Assembly: GCF_003589925.1 (NCBI RefSeq)
Contig: NZ_CP032382.1
Location: 7,130,001-7,194,000, forward strand
Length of the DNA: 64,000 nucleotides
Direction of reading: 5' to 3'
DNA from: Chryseolinea soli
GTDB taxonomy: Bacteria > Bacteroidota > Bacteroidia > Cytophagales > Cyclobacteriaceae
This document shows positions 17,264-26,135 of this stretch, piece after piece; the first letter of the stretch is position 1; each line of letters starts with the position of its first letter. A model generated the notes under the pieces. That model had not been told where the DNA came from. It saw only the letters and a list, made by a program, of their open reading frames with translations, and did not search any database. A program made the position numbers and the translations under genes.

Positions 17264-18262
17264 ATGGATCAGACGCCACAGGAAATAAAAGCATTGATCA
17301 TTCGGTTCTTACAGCGTGAGACCACGGAGGCGGAGATCGCCGTGTTGCAGGCATGGATCCGCGAGGATGATGTCCATCGCCAGTATTTTGATGAGATCAA
17401 TGTCACCTATCAAACTACCGTCACCTTGGGGAGGTTCAATCCCGAGAAGATCGATGCTGCTTGGAAATCGCTCAACCAGCGCATCGAAGAAGATAAAAGA
17501 TCCAACGACCCCTCTTTGTTCTCCCCTATTCTTCGCCGAACATTTCTTAAAGTCGCGGCGACCATATCCATCCTTGCCATGGTCGCTTATGGGCTCCACA
17601 CGTTCTGGAACAAAGCAGCACTTTCCAGAGGGGCGGTGGTCTATCATTCCAAAAATCTCAGCACGCGGGTAGACCTTCCCGATGGCAGCAAGGTGTGGTT
17701 GAACACCAACAGCTCGCTGGAATACGATAACGGCTTTGGCCTTGTGCATCGCAAGGTGGTGCTCACGGGGGAAGCTTTCTTCGATGTGGAGAAAAGTCAA
17801 CAGGATTTTATCGTCAGCACCAAAACCATTTCCATCTATGTGAAGGGCACGCGGTTCAACGTGCAAGCCTACGACGATACCGACGTGCGGACCACACTGG
17901 AAGAAGGGAAAGTAGAGCTGAAAGTAAAAGGCGGCCGCGAGCTCTACGCCATGAAACCGGGCGACCAGATCATCGTGAATACCGAGCTCAAAAAAGTGGT
18001 GAAAGACAAAGTAGACCCCTCCGACTACAGTGCGTGGAAAGAAGAACGCCTCGTGTTCGACAACGTGCCGTTGTCGGAGATCGTGTTGAAGCTCGAGAAC
18101 CGCTACAAGGTGAACATCGTCATCGATACGGCCTTGGCGCAGCGCGAGCGGCTCACGATGACCATTGAACATGAGACCATCGATGAAGTGATGGAGCTGA
18201 TCCGGCTTTCGTCGCAGATCAAATACAAAAAGGAAAAGAGTCAAATCGTCATTTATGAATAA
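17264..18262 (+). CDS. FecR-family anti-sigma factor
   Basis: A 332-residue inner-membrane protein. Residues 1-90 form the cytosolic sigma-binding part, residues about 94-115 one membrane span, and residues about 125-230 the periplasmic FecR domain (Arg-Val-Asp-Leu-Pro-Asp-Gly-Ser-Lys-Val-Trp-Leu-Asn, then GEAFFDVEKS and VKGTRFNVQAY). The C-terminal part, about 260-330, is the DUF4974 domain that contacts the STN domain of the SusC partner (Val-Phe-Asp-Asn-Val-Pro-Leu-Ser-Glu-Ile-Val). It should hold the sigma factor inactive until SusC binds ligand. It ends 42 bp before susC, so they share a transcript. Confidence 0.93.
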   Translation: MDQTPQEIKALIIRFLQRETTEAEIAVLQAWIREDDVHRQYFDEINVTYQTTVTLGRFNPEKIDAAWKSLNQRIEEDKRSNDPSLFSPILRRTFLKVAATISILAMVAYGLHTFWNKAALSRGAVVYHSKNLSTRVDLPDGSKVWLNTNSSLEYDNGFGLVHRKVVLTGEAFFDVEKSQQDFIVSTKTISIYVKGTRFNVQAYDDTDVRTTLEEGKVELKVKGGRELYAMKPGDQIIVNTELKKVVKDKVDPSDYSAWKEERLVFDNVPLSEIVLKLENRYKVNIVIDTALAQRERLTMTIEHETIDEVMELIRLSSQIKYKKEKSQIVIYE

Positions 18263-18304
18263 AAACTAAAACACTCGTTAAACCCCAACTTAACCCTAAT
18301 CGCT

Positions 18305-21300
18305 ATGAAGTACTTCTATCAATGTTTGCACCCGCGGCCGATGCCTCCGGGGCGCACGAAGTTGTTTAATCGTTCTCTCCTGCTGGTGGTCGTGCTCCTG
18401 GGCTTGAGCCCCGTCCCTGTCCGGGCGACCACACACCGGCAAGCCGTTTTCTCCATTGAACTTCATTTGAAAGATGCCACGCTGAAAGAAGCGTTGCGCG
18501 AGATCGAGCGCCAGACATCCTACAGTTTTGTGCTCAACGAAAGCAAATTCAAATACGCGACGCGCCGTGTCACGCTGAACCTGAAAGCCAACAACATCGA
18601 GCAGGTGCTCGACACGTTGCTGAACGGCACCAACATCACGTATCAGATCCGGAAAAAGCAGATCACCCTCATCCCCCCGAAGGATGATCGCATGCAACTC
18701 ATTCCCCTGGCCGACTCCGGCGGAGGATTTTCCGGCATCAACGTGCCCTTCAACACCGGCGATCAGTTCCCCGGCATGGCCGCGCCTGATTTCACGGTGA
18801 AAGGCACCATCACCGATGAAGGCGGTAGCGCGCTGCCCGGTGTGAACGTGTTGGTGAAAGGCACTACCGTTGGAACGGTGACCGATGCCGGCGGAAACTT
18901 TTCGATCAATGTGCCCGACGAAGATGCTGTGCTCGTCCTGAGCTTTATCGGCTACGAGACGAAAGAAATCCCTGTGAATGCACAGAGCGTCATCACCGCT
19001 TCGCTTGCTCCCGACACGAAAACGTTGGAGGAAGTGGTGGTGATCGGTTATGGTACGCAGAAGAAATCGGACTTGACCGGATCGGTGGGAACCGTGAAGG
19101 CGGAAGATATTCAGGAGCGCCAGTTGCCCTCCGTGTCGCAGGCGCTTGCCGGCAAAGTTACCGGTGTGGCGGTGAACATCAACTCGGGTCGTCCGGGTGG
19201 GCAGACCAACGTGCGCATCCGCGGGTTCAGCTCCATCAGCACCTCCAACAACCCGTTGTATGTGATCGACGGTGTGATCATGCCGGTGGGTACGCAAACC
19301 AACGGCTCGTATCCGTTGAACAATGCCATCGACAACATCAACCCCAGCGATATTGCTTCCATGGAAGTGTTGAAGGATGCTTCCGCCACGGCAATCTATG
19401 GAGCACGCGGCGCCAACGGGGTGATCCTCATCACCACCAAGCGCGGCAGCACGTCAGGTGGCAAAGTATCATACGACATGCAAATGAGCGTACCTACCAT
19501 CGGGCCCAATCGCGTACACATGCTGAATGCGAAGGAGTTCCTTGCTACAGAGCAACTGGGTTGGGACAACATCAAAACCTATGATCCCGCCGGCTGGAAT
19601 CCTGCTACGCAAACCCACTCTTCGGGGCGACGCAATCCCGCATTGGACCGCACGAACCCTGCGCTCTTCGATGCCAACGGCAACCCGCTTTATGACACCG
19701 ACTGGTTCAAGGAGTCGACGCAAAACAAAATGTCGCAAAACCACCAGCTGTCTTTCACCGGTGGCAACAAGGACAACTCGTATGGCGTGTTCCTGGGCTA
19801 TCGCAACGACAACGGGTTGTTGCTGAACTCCTACCTGAAGCGCTATTCGGGAAGATTTGTGTTCGACAGTCAGTTGAAGCCTTGGTTGAAAGTGGGCGGA
19901 AGCCTGGGCTATAACAACCAGGAAGAAAACATCGTCGACTTTGGAACGGGTGGTTTGAACTCGGTGCGGATGATCACGGAAGCGCTGCCCATTTTGCCGG
20001 TGCGCTATCCGGACGGCACGTTCTCGCACAACAAGAATTATTCGCCGTCGATGGAAGGCGGTCAGAACCCGGTCGACCTGATGACCAGTAGAAAATATAT
20101 CTTGTTAAGCCGGACCGTACTTGGCAACGTTTACGCCAACATCAAGATCGCCGAAGGACTGGAACTGCGCTCCACGTTGGGCACAAACATCCTGGAGCGC
20201 GAACAAAATCAATATGACGGACGGCCTGCGCCGGAAACGCCTTCATATGTGTTTCCCGACAACCAAAAAGGATCGGCCCGCGTGCAGAACAACCGCGAGA
20301 CCTTCTGGTCGTTCGAAAACTACCTGACCTATAACAAACAATTTGGTGACATTCACAACCTGACGGCGCTTGCCGGGATCTCCTGGCAAGAGACCAACAT
20401 CTACTGGTTCCAGGCCCGTTCGCAGACGTTTATCACCGACTTCCTCGATACCAACAACCTGGGAAGCGCCGCGAACTTCCTGCCCTCGCCTCCGGTGGAA
20501 TCCAACCGCAGCCGGTTTGCTTTCAACTCTTACTTCGGACGGATCAACTACGCCCTAAAGGAAAAATACTTACTGACCGTAACCGGTCGTATGGATGGTT
20601 CATCCAAATTCGGCGAGTCCAACAAGTATGCGTTCTTCCCATCGGCCGCGTTGGCCTGGCGTGTAACGAAAGAGCCCTTCCTGGTGGACAACCCTGTGAT
20701 CTCCAACTTGAAATTGCGGACCAGCTACGGCTTCACGGGTAACTCGGAAATAAATTCTTATTCGGCGCTTCCTTCGCTGCGCACCGTGACCAGTGTGGCC
20801 AGCAATGCCAAGACCATTGGCGTAGCGTTGAACCGCCTGGGCAACTCGGGATTGCAATGGGAGAAGACCGCACAAACCGATATTGGTGTGGAGTTGGGCT
20901 TGTTCCAAAACCGCGTCAACATCGAAGCTGACATCTACTATCGCAAGACCACCGACATGCTGTTAGATGCACCGTTGCCGACGTCGTCGGGCTATGCGTC
21001 GATCGTGCGCAACGTGGGGAGCATGGAGAACAAGGGCATTGAGTTGGCTTTGAACACAGTGAACATTCAAACCGATAATTTCACCTGGAATACCATCTTC
21101 AATATTTCCATCAACCGGAACAAAGTGCTGAAGCTGGCGACCCCCGCTCCTATTTTTGGCGTGGGTAATCCCAACTTCACCAACCAGACCGGCGTGATCA
21201 AGGAAGGAGAACCTGTAGGTTCGTTCTGGGGGCTCGTGCGCCTGGGCACCTGGAGCACAGCGGAAGCCGCCGAGGCCGCCAAATATGGTGTGAACAGCTA

Positions 21301-21904
21301 TCGCGGCACGGGCAAGCCCATCTTGCCGGGCGATGTGAAATACCTCGATGTGAATGGCGACTACCAGATCAACGATGCCGACCGCATGATCATTGGCAAT
21401 GGCAATCCGAAATCGTATGGATCGTTCATCAACACCCTGAAATACAAGAACTGGGACCTGACGGTCGACTTGCAATATTCGTATGGAAACGATGTGTTGA
21501 ACATGACACATCACTCCGGCGAAGACCGCACGGGCCTGGCCAACAGCTTCAACTCCGTGTTGGGCGCCTGGACACCTGAGAATCAGAATTCGGACATTGC
21601 CGCCGTGCGCGACTCCAAGGCCGGCTATGTGTCGAACGTGGACACGCGTTGGCTGGAAGACGGATCGTTCTTGCGCGGACGGAATTTGCTCATCGGCTAT
21701 TCGTTCAACTCGAACCTGACGGAGCGGTTGCACATCAGCCGCCTGCGCATCTATGCGTCGACGCAAAACTTTTTCCTGAAGACCAACTTCACGGGCAACG
21801 ATCCGGAAGTGTCTACCTACACCACCCCGTTTGCACAAGGGCAGACCTTCTTCGACTATCCTAAACCGACCACTTATATGCTGGGCCTGAGCCTCGGTTT
21901 ATAA
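18305..21904 (+). CDS. SusC/RagA-family TonB-dependent outer-membrane transporter with STN signalling domain
   Basis: A 1199-residue outer-membrane protein. After a signal segment (about 20-42) comes an STN domain (about 48-120, Leu-Lys-Asp-Ala-Thr-Leu-Lys-Glu-Ala-Leu) that talks to the FecR C-terminus, then a carboxypeptidase-regulatory-like domain (about 160-240, VKGTITDEGGSALPGVNVLV and VLSFIGYETKEI), then the SusC signature LEEVVVIGYGTQKKSDLTGSV and the TonB plug (about 250-390). The rest is the 22-strand barrel, ending in a typical Leu-Gly-Leu-Ser-Leu-Gly-Leu. The STN domain marks it as regulating its own operon. It imports a substrate captured by the SusD lid encoded 21 bp downstream. 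Confidence 0.95.
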   Translation: MKYFYQCLHPRPMPPGRTKLFNRSLLLVVVLLGLSPVPVRATTHRQAVFSIELHLKDATLKEALREIERQTSYSFVLNESKFKYATRRVTLNLKANNIEQVLDTLLNGTNITYQIRKKQITLIPPKDDRMQLIPLADSGGGFSGINVPFNTGDQFPGMAAPDFTVKGTITDEGGSALPGVNVLVKGTTVGTVTDAGGNFSINVPDEDAVLVLSFIGYETKEIPVNAQSVITASLAPDTKTLEEVVVIGYGTQKKSDLTGSVGTVKAEDIQERQLPSVSQALAGKVTGVAVNINSGRPGGQTNVRIRGFSSISTSNNPLYVIDGVIMPVGTQTNGSYPLNNAIDNINPSDIASMEVLKDASATAIYGARGANGVILITTKRGSTSGGKVSYDMQMSVPTIGPNRVHMLNAKEFLATEQLGWDNIKTYDPAGWNPATQTHSSGRRNPALDRTNPALFDANGNPLYDTDWFKESTQNKMSQNHQLSFTGGNKDNSYGVFLGYRNDNGLLLNSYLKRYSGRFVFDSQLKPWLKVGGSLGYNNQEENIVDFGTGGLNSVRMITEALPILPVRYPDGTFSHNKNYSPSMEGGQNPVDLMTSRKYILLSRTVLGNVYANIKIAEGLELRSTLGTNILEREQNQYDGRPAPETPSYVFPDNQKGSARVQNNRETFWSFENYLTYNKQFGDIHNLTALAGISWQETNIYWFQARSQTFITDFLDTNNLGSAANFLPSPPVESNRSRFAFNSYFGRINYALKEKYLLTVTGRMDGSSKFGESNKYAFFPSAALAWRVTKEPFLVDNPVISNLKLRTSYGFTGNSEINSYSALPSLRTVTSVASNAKTIGVALNRLGNSGLQWEKTAQTDIGVELGLFQNRVNIEADIYYRKTTDMLLDAPLPTSSGYASIVRNVGSMENKGIELALNTVNIQTDNFTWNTIFNISINRNKVLKLATPAPIFGVGNPNFTNQTGVIKEGEPVGSFWGLVRLGTWSTAEAAEAAKYGVNSYRGTGKPILPGDVKYLDVNGDYQINDADRMIIGNGNPKSYGSFINTLKYKNWDLTVDLQYSYGNDVLNMTHHSGEDRTGLANSFNSVLGAWTPENQNSDIAAVRDSKAGYVSNVDTRWLEDGSFLRGRNLLIGYSFNSNLTERLHISRLRIYASTQNFFLKTNFTGNDPEVSTYTTPFAQGQTFFDYPKPTTYMLGLSLGL

Positions 21905-21925
21905 TCACCTCTAAACAACAGAAAG

Positions 21926-23467
21926 ATGAAGCGATTCAATTATAAACATACGACCCACTTGTTGCTCGCGGGCAGCTTGTGGCTGGCGGCGGGATGTTCG
22001 GATTTTCTAAAAGAAGCAGACCCTTCCAACATCGCACCGGCCACGTTTTTCACGGTGCCCGAACACGCCCAAGCCGCGGTGGACGGCACCTACGAGAACC
22101 TCCGTTTTCACGGTGACGGCGCCGGGATCTTTTCGGCCAACTTCCAGATGCTGGACGCCTTTAGCGGCACGGCCGAAACCGAAACCGGCCAGAACTCCGA
22201 CCTCAACAACTTGTACAGCTTTCAACACACGGGCGACAACCTGCACCTGAGCCAGTGGTGGCGACAGTTGTATGAAGGCATCGGCAACGCCAACCTCGCC
22301 ATCGAGAAAATTCCGACCATACCGGCCATCAAAGAAGCCGATTCCAAAAAATGGGTGGGACAAGCGAAGTTCCTCCGCGCCTTCCACTACTTCTGGCTGG
22401 TGCGTTTGTGGGGCGATGTGCCCTTGCTGACCAAGCCGATCTACAGCTTCACCGCACCGGAAGTGACGCCGGGCCGCGCCTCTGTGGCCGAAGTGTATGC
22501 ACTGATCGAAGCGGATTTGATGGATGCCGAAAATGCAGGACTGCCCTGGACCGATCTGGCGGGCAGAGCTTCGCTGTCGGCCGTGAAGTCGTTGCTGGCG
22601 AATGTGTATCTGACCGAAGCCGGCTACCCGCTGGACAAAGGTGGCGAGTATTATCAAAAGGCTGCCGCCAAGGCGAAGGAAGTGATCGACTACTCGATTG
22701 CCAACCCCGGGCAGGTGAACTTGTTCGCCTCCTATGACGATCTGCACAACAATGCGACGGAGAACCGGATCGAACACATCTTCCAGATCCAATATGCCGC
22801 GGGCATCGCGAACAGCAACTACCAGTCGTATTTTCTTCCCAACAACACGAACATCACCGCCTCGGGCGAAGTGGGCACGACCGTTCCCACAGCTTCGTTC
22901 CTGAATTCGTTTGAGGTCGGCGACAAGCGTGTGCAAGAGAAGCAATTTTTCTTCTCGTCGTATTATGCCGGTGGCGATGGCGCCGTGTTCCCTTTGAACA
23001 AGCCCTACATCTTCAAGCATTTCGACGTGATCGCGAACGGCTCGCCCGGCAATTCGGGCACGGGCAACGCGGGCTTGAATTATCCCCTGATACGGTTTGC
23101 AGAAGTGTTGCTGACGTATGCGGAAGCACAGAACGAATCCGGCGGTCCCTCGGTGGAGGCCTATGCGGCGGTGAACCGCATTCGCAGCCGGGCGAACCTG
23201 ACCGACCTTTCGGGGCTGTCGCAATCGCAATTCCGCGAGGCGGTGTGGCGCGAGCGGTGGCACGAGCTGTGCTATGAAGGCATCACCTGGTTTGACATGG
23301 TGCGCTTGCGCAAAATTTATAAGGACAATACCAGCACTTTCGAAGATTTTGTGGGGGGCACCCTGAGCACCGCCGTGGTGCTGCAGCAGAAACATTTGCT
23401 GCTGCCGTTGCCTGCGGGCGATTTCCGCAACAATCCGAATTTGCGGCCTGATAATCCGGGATGGTAG
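21926..23467 (+). CDS. SusD/RagB-family outer-membrane lipoprotein
   Basis: A 513-residue lipoprotein. The signal peptide ends at Leu-Ala-Ala-Gly-Cys, giving a lipidated cysteine near residue 24, followed by the usual Ser-Asp-Phe-Leu. Helical TPR-like parts and the family texture (AKFLRAFHYFWLVRLWGDVPL, then RYAE-type segments such as Leu-Ile-Arg-Phe-Ala-Glu-Val-Leu-Leu-Thr-Tyr-Ala-Glu-Ala, and the late Glu-Arg-Trp-His-Glu-Leu-Cys-Tyr-Glu-Gly) are clear. It forms the hinged lid over the SusC barrel and binds the substrate. No glycoside hydrolase is encoded in the unit, so the substrate may be a small glycoside or polyol rather than a polysaccharide. Confidence 0.95.
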   Translation: MKRFNYKHTTHLLLAGSLWLAAGCSDFLKEADPSNIAPATFFTVPEHAQAAVDGTYENLRFHGDGAGIFSANFQMLDAFSGTAETETGQNSDLNNLYSFQHTGDNLHLSQWWRQLYEGIGNANLAIEKIPTIPAIKEADSKKWVGQAKFLRAFHYFWLVRLWGDVPLLTKPIYSFTAPEVTPGRASVAEVYALIEADLMDAENAGLPWTDLAGRASLSAVKSLLANVYLTEAGYPLDKGGEYYQKAAAKAKEVIDYSIANPGQVNLFASYDDLHNNATENRIEHIFQIQYAAGIANSNYQSYFLPNNTNITASGEVGTTVPTASFLNSFEVGDKRVQEKQFFFSSYYAGGDGAVFPLNKPYIFKHFDVIANGSPGNSGTGNAGLNYPLIRFAEVLLTYAEAQNESGGPSVEAYAAVNRIRSRANLTDLSGLSQSQFREAVWRERWHELCYEGITWFDMVRLRKIYKDNTSTFEDFVGGTLSTAVVLQQKHLLLPLPAGDFRNNPNLRPDNPGW

Positions 23468-23506
23468 TACAAGGCAGACGGTCTTGAAATAATCCTAGTT
23501 TGGTTG

Positions 23507-23546
23507 ATCCCTGCTCGCGGAATGTTTTCGGGGCAGGGATTTTTTT
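23507..23546 (+). terminator. Rho-independent terminator after susD
   Basis: ATCCCTGC (23507-23514) pairs with GCAGGGAT (23533-23540), followed by six T. It closes the sigma/FecR/SusCD unit, so the GMC gene downstream should have its own promoter in the next 120 bp. Confidence 0.8.
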
Positions 23547-23665
23547 CTTAGCTTTCCCCGGGACTGTCCCTATGATCGCCACATCATTTAATCGTGACGT
23601 TCATATAAAACCACATTCAGCTCATTGGAAAAGAAGTACCTTTAATGTAAGCTCAATAAATATCT

Positions 23666-25408
23666 ATGCCCGAATTTCAAATCAAGAAAACTCAGAAGGC
23701 CTACGACGTGTGTATCGTAGGTTCCGGTGCCGGCGGCGGAATGGCTGCTTATGTGTTGGCGAATGCCGGAATTAAAGTGGTGTTGCTGGAAGCTGGCCCC
23801 CTCTATGACCCTGCAAAAAATGTTACCCAACTCAAATGGCCCTGGGAGTCGCCCCGCCGCGGTGCGAGCACCCCCCTGCGCAATTTCGGTGACTTCGATG
23901 CGGCCTATGGCGGATGGGAACTGGAAGGCGAGCCCTACACCCACAAGAATGGCACCGAGTTCGACTGGTTCCGTTCGCGCATGGTGGGCGGCCGCACCAA
24001 CCACTGGGGCAGAATTTCATTGCGCTTTGGCCCCAAAGATTTCAAACACCGCAGCCATGATGGTCTCGGCGACGACTGGCCGATCGGCTACGAAGATGTG
24101 GCCCCCTTTTACGACAAAGTAGATAAACTGGTGGGCGTGTTCGGCTCGGTAGAAAACCTGCCCAACGAACCCGACGGCATCTTCCTGCCCCCGCCCAAAC
24201 CGCGTCTCCACGAGCTCTTCATCAAAGAAGGCGCGAAGAAAATGAATATCCCCGTGATCCCTTCACGGCTCTCCATCCTCACCAAGGCCATCAACAAAGA
24301 AAGAGGACAGTGTTTCTACTGCAGCCAGTGTAACCGCGGCTGTACGGTGCACGCCGACTTTTCCTCCTCTTCGGTATTGGTGAAACCGGCCATTGCCACA
24401 GGCAATGTCGATATCATCCCCAACGCCATGGTGCGCGAAGTGCTCACCAACGACGAGGGTAAAGCAACCGGTGTTTCGTTTGTGAACAAAGACGACAAAC
24501 AAGAATATTCCGTGACGGCAAAGGTCGTGATCCTGGCGGCCAGCGCTTGCGAATCGGCACGTTTGATGTTGAATTCCAAGTCGTCGCGTCACCCCAACGG
24601 CCTCTCCAATTCCAGCGACGTCGTGGGTCGTTACCTGCACGACTCTACCGGAGCCGACATGGGCGGTATCATCCCTAAACTGATCGGCCGGAAGCGCTAC
24701 AACGAAGACGGGGTTGGCGGTATGCACGTATACACCCCGTGGTGGCTCGACAACAAGAAACTGGACTTCGCCCGCGGCTATCACATCGAATACTACGGCG
24801 GCATGGGCATGCCGGGCTATGGCTTTGGATTTGGTATCCAAGGCACGAACGGCAAATACCCCGGCCGTGACGGCAAGGTGAAAGATGCTGGTGGCTATGG
24901 CGCTTCGCTGAAAGATGACTACCGCTACTTCTACGGCGCCGCCTTCGGCATGTCGGGACGCGGCGAGGCCATTGCCTTGCGCGACAACTATTGCGAGATC
25001 GATCCGAACACCGTCGATAAATACGGTATCCCCGTGTTGCGCTTCCATTACAAGTGGAGCGACCACGAGATCAAACAGGCCAAGCACATGAAGGAAACCT
25101 TTGCGGAGATCATCCACAATTCCGGTGGCGTGGTGACCTGGGGGAACGATGGCACCAAGGAAAATCAATATGGCCTCGAAGCACCCGGTCGCATCATCCA
25201 CGAAGTGGGCACCACCCGCATGGGCAACGACCCGAAAAATTCGGCCCTGAACAAATACAACCAGGCGCACGAATGCAAGAACCTGTTTGTGGTGGACGGC
25301 GGACCGTTTGTGTCGCAAGCCGACAAGAACCCGACCTGGACCATTCTGGCCCTCTCCATGCGTGCATCGGAATACATTATCGACGAACTGAAAAAACAAA
25401 ATCTATAA
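23666..25408 (+). CDS. GMC-family FAD-dependent oxidoreductase with a four-cysteine motif
   Basis: A 580-residue flavoprotein. The FAD-binding Rossmann motif is at residues 14-44 (VCIVGSGAGGGMAAYV ending in a Leu-Leu-Glu-Ala-Gly), the GMC second motif at about 103-117 (Arg-Met-Val-Gly-Gly-Arg-Thr-Asn-His-Trp-Gly), and the C-terminal catalytic region carries HEVGTTRMGNDP and the Asn-Pro-Thr-Trp-Thr helix. Cysteines 216, 219, 222 and 226 form CxxCxxCxxxC, which could bind an iron-sulfur cluster. The protein has no signal peptide; the next gene encodes a Tat-exported small subunit that probably carries it across the membrane. Such pairs oxidise sugars, some at C3. The electron acceptor, usually a cytochrome c, is not in the window. 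Confidence 0.9.
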   Translation: MPEFQIKKTQKAYDVCIVGSGAGGGMAAYVLANAGIKVVLLEAGPLYDPAKNVTQLKWPWESPRRGASTPLRNFGDFDAAYGGWELEGEPYTHKNGTEFDWFRSRMVGGRTNHWGRISLRFGPKDFKHRSHDGLGDDWPIGYEDVAPFYDKVDKLVGVFGSVENLPNEPDGIFLPPPKPRLHELFIKEGAKKMNIPVIPSRLSILTKAINKERGQCFYCSQCNRGCTVHADFSSSSVLVKPAIATGNVDIIPNAMVREVLTNDEGKATGVSFVNKDDKQEYSVTAKVVILAASACESARLMLNSKSSRHPNGLSNSSDVVGRYLHDSTGADMGGIIPKLIGRKRYNEDGVGGMHVYTPWWLDNKKLDFARGYHIEYYGGMGMPGYGFGFGIQGTNGKYPGRDGKVKDAGGYGASLKDDYRYFYGAAFGMSGRGEAIALRDNYCEIDPNTVDKYGIPVLRFHYKWSDHEIKQAKHMKETFAEIIHNSGGVVTWGNDGTKENQYGLEAPGRIIHEVGTTRMGNDPKNSALNKYNQAHECKNLFVVDGGPFVSQADKNPTWTILALSMRASEYIIDELKKQNL

Positions 25409-25417
25409 TCTACCATT

Positions 25418-26083
25418 ATGGACAGAAGAAAATATTTAAAAACACTTGCCGTAGGATCCGTTGGCGCCGGCGTGTTGCTCGAAGCTTGTAACACAGACAA
25501 GAAGCCCGAAACTACCGCAACAGCTCCCGCAGCAACGGAGTTGAAATACGATCGCAATGCAGCCGAAGTGGAACGCGAGGCCAAACTTAAGGCCGAGACC
25601 TTCTTCGACGCGCATGAAATGAAAACCATCACCGTGCTGGCAGACATCATCATCCCCAAGGATGCCACCTCGGGCAGCGCCAGCGAGGCAGGTGTGCCGG
25701 ACTTTATCGCCTTTATTGTAAAAGATATGCCGCGCTATCAAACGCCGTTGCGCGGCGGTCTGAAATGGCTGGACCTACAGTGCATGAACCGCTTCAATGC
25801 CGACTTCGCCTCTTGCACACCGCAGCAGCAGATCGAATTGGTGGACCTCATCGCCTATCCCGAAAAAGCAAAACCCGAACACCAACAGGGCGTGGCTTTC
25901 TTCAACACGATGCGCGATCTGACAGCCACCGGATTCTTCACCAGCAAGATGGGCATCACCGACCTGGGTTATGTGGGTAACCAACCCAACCAGTGGAACG
26001 GCGTGCCGCAAGACGTGTTGGATCAGTATGGCTTGAAGTACGATGAGCGCACGCTGGAGATCAGCGTGAAGTTCGATGCGTAG
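25418..26083 (+). CDS. Gluconate 2-dehydrogenase subunit 3-family protein (small subunit of the GMC enzyme)
   Basis: A 221-residue protein with a Tat lipoprotein leader: Arg3-Arg4-Lys, a hydrophobic stretch, then Leu-Leu-Glu-Ala-Cys24 as the lipobox. The mature part has the family pattern: a helix with TITVLADIIIPKDATSGSAS, then a Val-Pro-Asp-Phe-Ile-Ala-Phe segment, and the C-terminal region with Gly-Tyr-Val-Gly-Asn-Gln-Pro. Subunit 3 is needed for export and maturation of GMC catalytic subunits. It begins 9 bp after the GMC gene and precedes the first Gfo/Idh/MocA gene by 52 bp. Lipidation would tether the complex to the outer face of the inner membrane. Confidence 0.88.
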   Translation: MDRRKYLKTLAVGSVGAGVLLEACNTDKKPETTATAPAATELKYDRNAAEVEREAKLKAETFFDAHEMKTITVLADIIIPKDATSGSASEAGVPDFIAFIVKDMPRYQTPLRGGLKWLDLQCMNRFNADFASCTPQQQIELVDLIAYPEKAKPEHQQGVAFFNTMRDLTATGFFTSKMGITDLGYVGNQPNQWNGVPQDVLDQYGLKYDERTLEISVKFDA

Positions 26084-26135
26084 GCATCCCTTCGATACGT
26101 AGAACAGGAACAATCAGAAACCCCAAATAAGACGT

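Noticed and set aside
22007..23395. 462-codon minus-strand frame opposite susD
   Set aside because: A shadow of the susD frame from codon bias: no domain and no start context, while susD itself is certain.
23637..23644. TACCTTTA as -7 element for the GMC gene (also seen at 37394 and 38370)
   Set aside because: It deviates from TAnnTTTG at the last base, and no -33 box lies at the usual distance, so I do not call it a promoter.
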